8,546 nt of DNA from Planctomycetota bacterium (lineage in GTDB: Bacteria > Planctomycetota > Planctomycetia > Pirellulales > Pirellulaceae), in contig JAJRVM010000047.1 of NCBI GenBank assembly GCA_024277285.1, forward strand, positions 1 through 8,546. The letters are read 5' to 3'. The position numbers were made by a program, and so were the translations under genes. Positions 6,377 through 8,546 of this stretch are shown here, one piece after another (the first letter of the stretch is position 1; the number at the start of each line of letters is the position of its first letter). The notes beneath the pieces are model-generated. The model had not been told where the DNA came from and ran no database searches. It worked only from the letters and a program-made list of their open reading frames with translations.

Positions 6377-7735
6377 CTATTGAGTCGACTCGATATGCCG
6401 ATCGCGCAGGTGCCTCAACTCGACGAACAGCCAGATCCCGGTAACAACCGACGAACAGACATCGGCCGTAGGAATCGCGTACCACACGCCATCGAGCCCG
6501 AAGAAGTGCGGTAGAATGAGGATCGCGGGGATCAGCAACAGAACTTGCCGGGAGAGTCCCAGCAGCAACGCATGCTTTGGTTTCCCGACGGCTTGGAAGT
6601 AGTTGGCACTGACGATCTGAAAACCGATAATCGGGAACATGCACAGACAGATCCGAATTGCGTGCGTACCCAACCGCATCAGTTCTGGATCATCGCGATT
6701 GAAGAGCCCAATCGCCTGCGCGGGGAATATCATAACGACAATGAATCCCACAACGCAAATGATTGTCGCGCACAGTATCGCCAGCTGCAATGTCTTCTTC
6801 ACACGATCATACTGCCCACAGCCATAGTTATACCCGATAATCGGTTGCGCACCTTGAGTCAGACCGAAAATCGGCATGGCGATAAACAGTGCCACGGCGT
6901 GAATGATGCCAATGACCGAGATCGCCAGATCACCACCATAGATCTTCAATTGGTTGTTCAAGATCGCATTCATCACGCTCGCCGCCATCTGCATTGCGAA
7001 CATGGGCGAGCCAACGGCGACAATTGCGAGGCAGATCGTGCGTTGCAAAGGGAGGTTGCGCACGCGAATCTTCAACAAGCTTCGACCTCTGACGAAGTAC
7101 ACTACGACCCACGCGGCCGAGACAGCTTGTGAAATGACAGTTGCCGCAGCCGCACCTTGCATCCCCCAGCCAAACCCGAATAGAAAGATCGGATCGAGGA
7201 CGGAATTAAGTGCCGCGCCAATCAACATGGTGACCATGGCCACACGTGGATTCCCTTCGCCACGGATCACTGCATTAAGCCCGAAGCCGATCACTTGAAA
7301 GGCCGAACCGAATACGATGATCCGCAGATAATCACGCGCATACGGCAAACTGCGTGGGCCAGCGCCGACCAGTTGCAACATGGGATCCAGCAGAAGTGTG
7401 CCAGCGATCGTGATTGCGATCGACAGCAACACCAGCAAGACAACAGAATTCCCTAGGACGTGTTCGGCATCTTCGCGACGGTCCTCACCCAATCGAATCG
7501 ACACCAGTGCGGCGGCACCGAAACCGAACAGGCTGCTGAAGGCCATTACCATCATCATGTAGGGAAAGGCTACGGTGGTACCGGTGATCCCCAACGCCCC
7601 GACCGCCTGTCCCACAAATATTCGGTCCACGACATTGTAGAGCGCCTGCGCCAACATCCCCACGATTGCTGGCGTGGAGAATTTCAGCAAGAGGGACGAA
7701 ATGCTCCCTTTACCTAATATTTTGGCCCGATCCAT
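6377..7735 (-). CDS. MATE family efflux transporter, MepA-like
   Basis: A 452-aa inner-membrane antiporter of the MATE family, full length, with about twelve hydrophobic segments in two halves. Diagnostic blocks are DRIFVG (37-42), the IRGEGNPR loop (157-164), NSVLDPIFLFGFG (177-189), GLTQGAQPIIGYNYG (291-305) opening the second half, and the C-terminal GLDGVWYAIPTAD (413-425). The QPIIGYNYG block points to the MepA/DinF-like branch rather than NorM. Family members expel cationic drugs or metabolites in exchange for Na+ or H+. I start it at the ATG at 7735; a TTG one codon earlier has no advantage. The leader has only a weak TGAG five bases upstream. No regulator gene adjoins it, but a small inverted repeat at 7885-7906 lies about 150 nt upstream. 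The substrate is unknown. Confidence 0.95.
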   Translation of the reverse strand: MDRAKILGKGSISSLLLKFSTPAIVGMLAQALYNVVDRIFVGQAVGALGITGTTVAFPYMMMVMAFSSLFGFGAAALVSIRLGEDRREDAEHVLGNSVVLLVLLSIAITIAGTLLLDPMLQLVGAGPRSLPYARDYLRIIVFGSAFQVIGFGLNAVIRGEGNPRVAMVTMLIGAALNSVLDPIFLFGFGWGMQGAAAATVISQAVSAAWVVVYFVRGRSLLKIRVRNLPLQRTICLAIVAVGSPMFAMQMAASVMNAILNNQLKIYGGDLAISVIGIIHAVALFIAMPIFGLTQGAQPIIGYNYGCGQYDRVKKTLQLAILCATIICVVGFIVVMIFPAQAIGLFNRDDPELMRLGTHAIRICLCMFPIIGFQIVSANYFQAVGKPKHALLLGLSRQVLLLIPAILILPHFFGLDGVWYAIPTADVCSSVVTGIWLFVELRHLRDRHIESTQ

Positions 7736-7884
7736 CAAAACTCAATCTGGTATGGCGTTGCGGAGCCTGCAAGAAGACGGACAGGATCCCGGTCAGAACT
7801 CCTATCCTACACACTTCGGACCTGCTTGCGACATGCCCCATTACGTCTGGACGCCACGGACGTTGGCGCCCAGAATCCCATTGC

Positions 7885-7906
7885 CGAAACGTCAACGAGC
7901 GTTTCG
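7885..7906. promoter_or_regulatory. Inverted repeat in the divergent spacer
   Basis: CGAAACG (7885-7891) and CGTTTCG (7900-7906) are perfect inverted copies with an 8-nt spacer. They lie between the divergent MATE gene and the small membrane-protein frame, upstream of a plausible plus-strand promoter. The geometry suits an operator for a dimeric repressor, but no regulator gene is in the window. The rest of the 7736-7993 spacer holds no gene I trust. Confidence 0.35.
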
Positions 7907-7930
7907 CCAGGCGTTTTCGGGCAGAATGGC

Positions 7931-7958
7931 TTGTCCCAACCAGCATCGCGTCTATAAA
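7931..7958 (+). promoter_or_regulatory. Sigma-70-like promoter for the small membrane protein
   Basis: TTGTCC (7931-7936), a 16-nt spacer, and TATAAA (7953-7958) match the consensus -35 and -10 at 4/6 and 5/6. Transcription would begin near 7965, about 60 nt before the ATG at 8026, which has GGAG seven bases upstream. This supports a plus-strand gene starting at 8026 rather than at the TTG at 7994. Confidence 0.35.
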
Positions 7959-7993
7959 ATCGGGGCGACTGCCATGCTCCGCCATCACGTCGG

Positions 7994-8251
7994 TTGCTTG
8001 TTCTTTCATTTTCTGGAGATCCGCAATGCAGTTTCTTTGTGACCTATGTCGCATCGCTAGGCGTAGCGCCCGACGCGTCGTGGATTTCCGTTTTCAGATT
8101 AACCAACGCGGTTGCGATCTTGAGTTATGGCCTCGGGCATTTTCACGATTCGATTTGGAAAGGCCAAAACTGGATCACTTCATTGAAGTTCCTGTTTGAC
8201 GGCGTGATCTACGGACTCGTTACCGCCGCCATATTCGCGTGGCTACGTTAG
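7994..8251 (+). CDS. Small membrane protein, start or frame uncertain
   Basis: From about 8036 to the TAG at 8251 the frame encodes a coherent small membrane protein: FVTYVASLGVAP, an amphipathic SVFRLTNAVAILSYGLG, the polar block HDSIWKGQNW, and a hydrophobic C-terminal segment (DGVIYGLVTAAIFAWL). I infer two membrane segments and no known catalytic motif; it resembles short uncharacterised planctomycete proteins, though I cannot name a family. The start is odd. The only good initiation signal, GGAG 7 nt before the ATG at 8026, is in a different frame, and removing one base in the TTTCTTT stretch (8032-8038) would join it as MQF-FVTYVASLG. The alternatives in frame, TTG at 7994 (used here, 85 aa) and GTG at 8039 (70 aa), lack ribosome sites. 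A frameshift, sequence error or weak internal start are all possible. Confidence 0.6.
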   Translation: MLVLSFSGDPQCSFFVTYVASLGVAPDASWISVFRLTNAVAILSYGLGHFHDSIWKGQNWITSLKFLFDGVIYGLVTAAIFAWLR

Positions 8252-8340
8252 CCGGCACGCGAGCTTTCCCTTCGCCTGTGCCCCGCCTTTATTGGCCCGA
8301 CAACCTCTCTCAACAACCTTACGATGCAGTCGCAAGCCGA

Positions 8341-8400
8341 TCATAAGAAGCAGGTCCGGCGGCGAGCGTCCGCCGCCGACGGCGATGGTGTCACTTATGA
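8341..8400. repeat. Nested palindromic element
   Basis: A GC-rich hairpin pairs GGCGGCG (8358-8364) with CGCCGCC (8371-8377) around a 6-nt loop, extended by GTC (8354-8356) with GAC (8378-8380) past one bulged C. It is flanked by a second perfect inverted pair, TCATAAG (8341-8347) and CTTATGA (8394-8400). A weak 4-bp hairpin with seven T residues follows at 8399-8419 on the plus strand. Together these may form the 3' end of the small membrane-protein transcript, or a REP-like intergenic repeat. The remainder of 8252-8529 shows nothing I can assign. Confidence 0.55.
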
Positions 8401-8529
8401 CCAAAAGGTCCGTTTTTTTGAGGAGAGAGGTGGATCAACGACCGGCAAGATCGTATGCTCGGATAGGTAGTGCGTCCGTTCATTCTCCTTTCTCGGTCAT
8501 AGGACCTGCCGGCAACAGGAGTGCGATCG

Positions 8530-8546
8530 ATGGGAATCGAGGCAAA
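8530..8546 (+). CDS. Probable start of a gene cut by the window edge
   Basis: An ATG at 8530 is preceded by AGGAG (8517-8521) with an ideal 8-nt spacing, and the visible codons read MGIEA with no stop. Too little is present to name a product. The ribosome site partly overlaps a small hairpin (CCTG at 8505-8508 with CAGG at 8516-8519), which might modulate translation. It could still be a chance match. Confidence 0.4.

Noticed and set aside
7710..8054. A 114-codon minus-strand frame upstream of the MATE gene
   Set aside because: It overlaps the MATE start and the promoter/start area of the small membrane protein, has no ribosome site, and its composition lacks clear domain features. It would be reconsidered if homologues exist.
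8399..8419. A stand-alone intrinsic terminator (GACC-AAAA-GGTC then T7)
   Set aside because: The stem is only 4 bp and the T-run is shifted by two bases; I mention it only as part of the nested palindromic element.

Overview
The window looks like part of a Planctomycetota chromosome, most likely Pirellulales-like. The reasons are family-level: two Tat-signal Gfo/Idh/MocA oxidoreductases flank a TIM-barrel sugar isomerase/epimerase, a secreted leucine-rich-repeat lipoprotein sits beside them, base composition is moderately GC-rich, spacers are long, and start codons are sometimes GTG. This placement is inferred from recognised protein styles; no search was run.

Layout from left to right. Positions 1-432 hold no convincing gene but carry a perfect 23-bp inverted repeat (241-263 / 287-309), an extra tandem copy of its outer half, and a possible minus-strand terminator near 54-77. 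Positions 433-3962 are a minus-strand cluster read right to left: a Tat-exported Gfo/Idh/MocA oxidoreductase (2688-3962), a xylose-isomerase-like TIM-barrel isomerase/epimerase (1840-2667) only 20 nt behind it, and, after a 126-nt spacer with a 9-bp-stem hairpin, a second Tat-exported Gfo/Idh/MocA oxidoreductase (433-1713). Next come a minus-strand LRR lipoprotein (4212-5471) with an extended -10 element upstream, an unrecognised small minus-strand ORF (5579-5743), a plus-strand GNAT acetyltransferase (5892-6311), and a convergent minus-strand MATE transporter of MepA type (6377-7735). On the right is a plus-strand small membrane-protein frame (about 7994-8251) whose best start signal lies in a different frame, then a structured spacer (8252-8529), then what looks like the first codons of another plus-strand gene (8530 to the end).

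The only genes that clearly work together are the three in 433-3962. Two NAD(P)-dependent dehydrogenase-fold enzymes plus a metal-dependent TIM-barrel enzyme suggest an oxidise-then-isomerise/eliminate route on a sugar, cyclitol or glycoside, with the oxidoreductases predicted to act outside the cytoplasm and the isomerase inside. The substrate cannot be read from sequence. The remaining genes look like independent units. I see no CRISPR, transposase, phage, toxin-antitoxin, secondary-metabolite or defence cassette, and no strong case for an undescribed multi-gene system. The best leads are the left-end inverted repeat, the mixed exported/cytosolic sugar operon, and the out-of-frame start of the small membrane protein.
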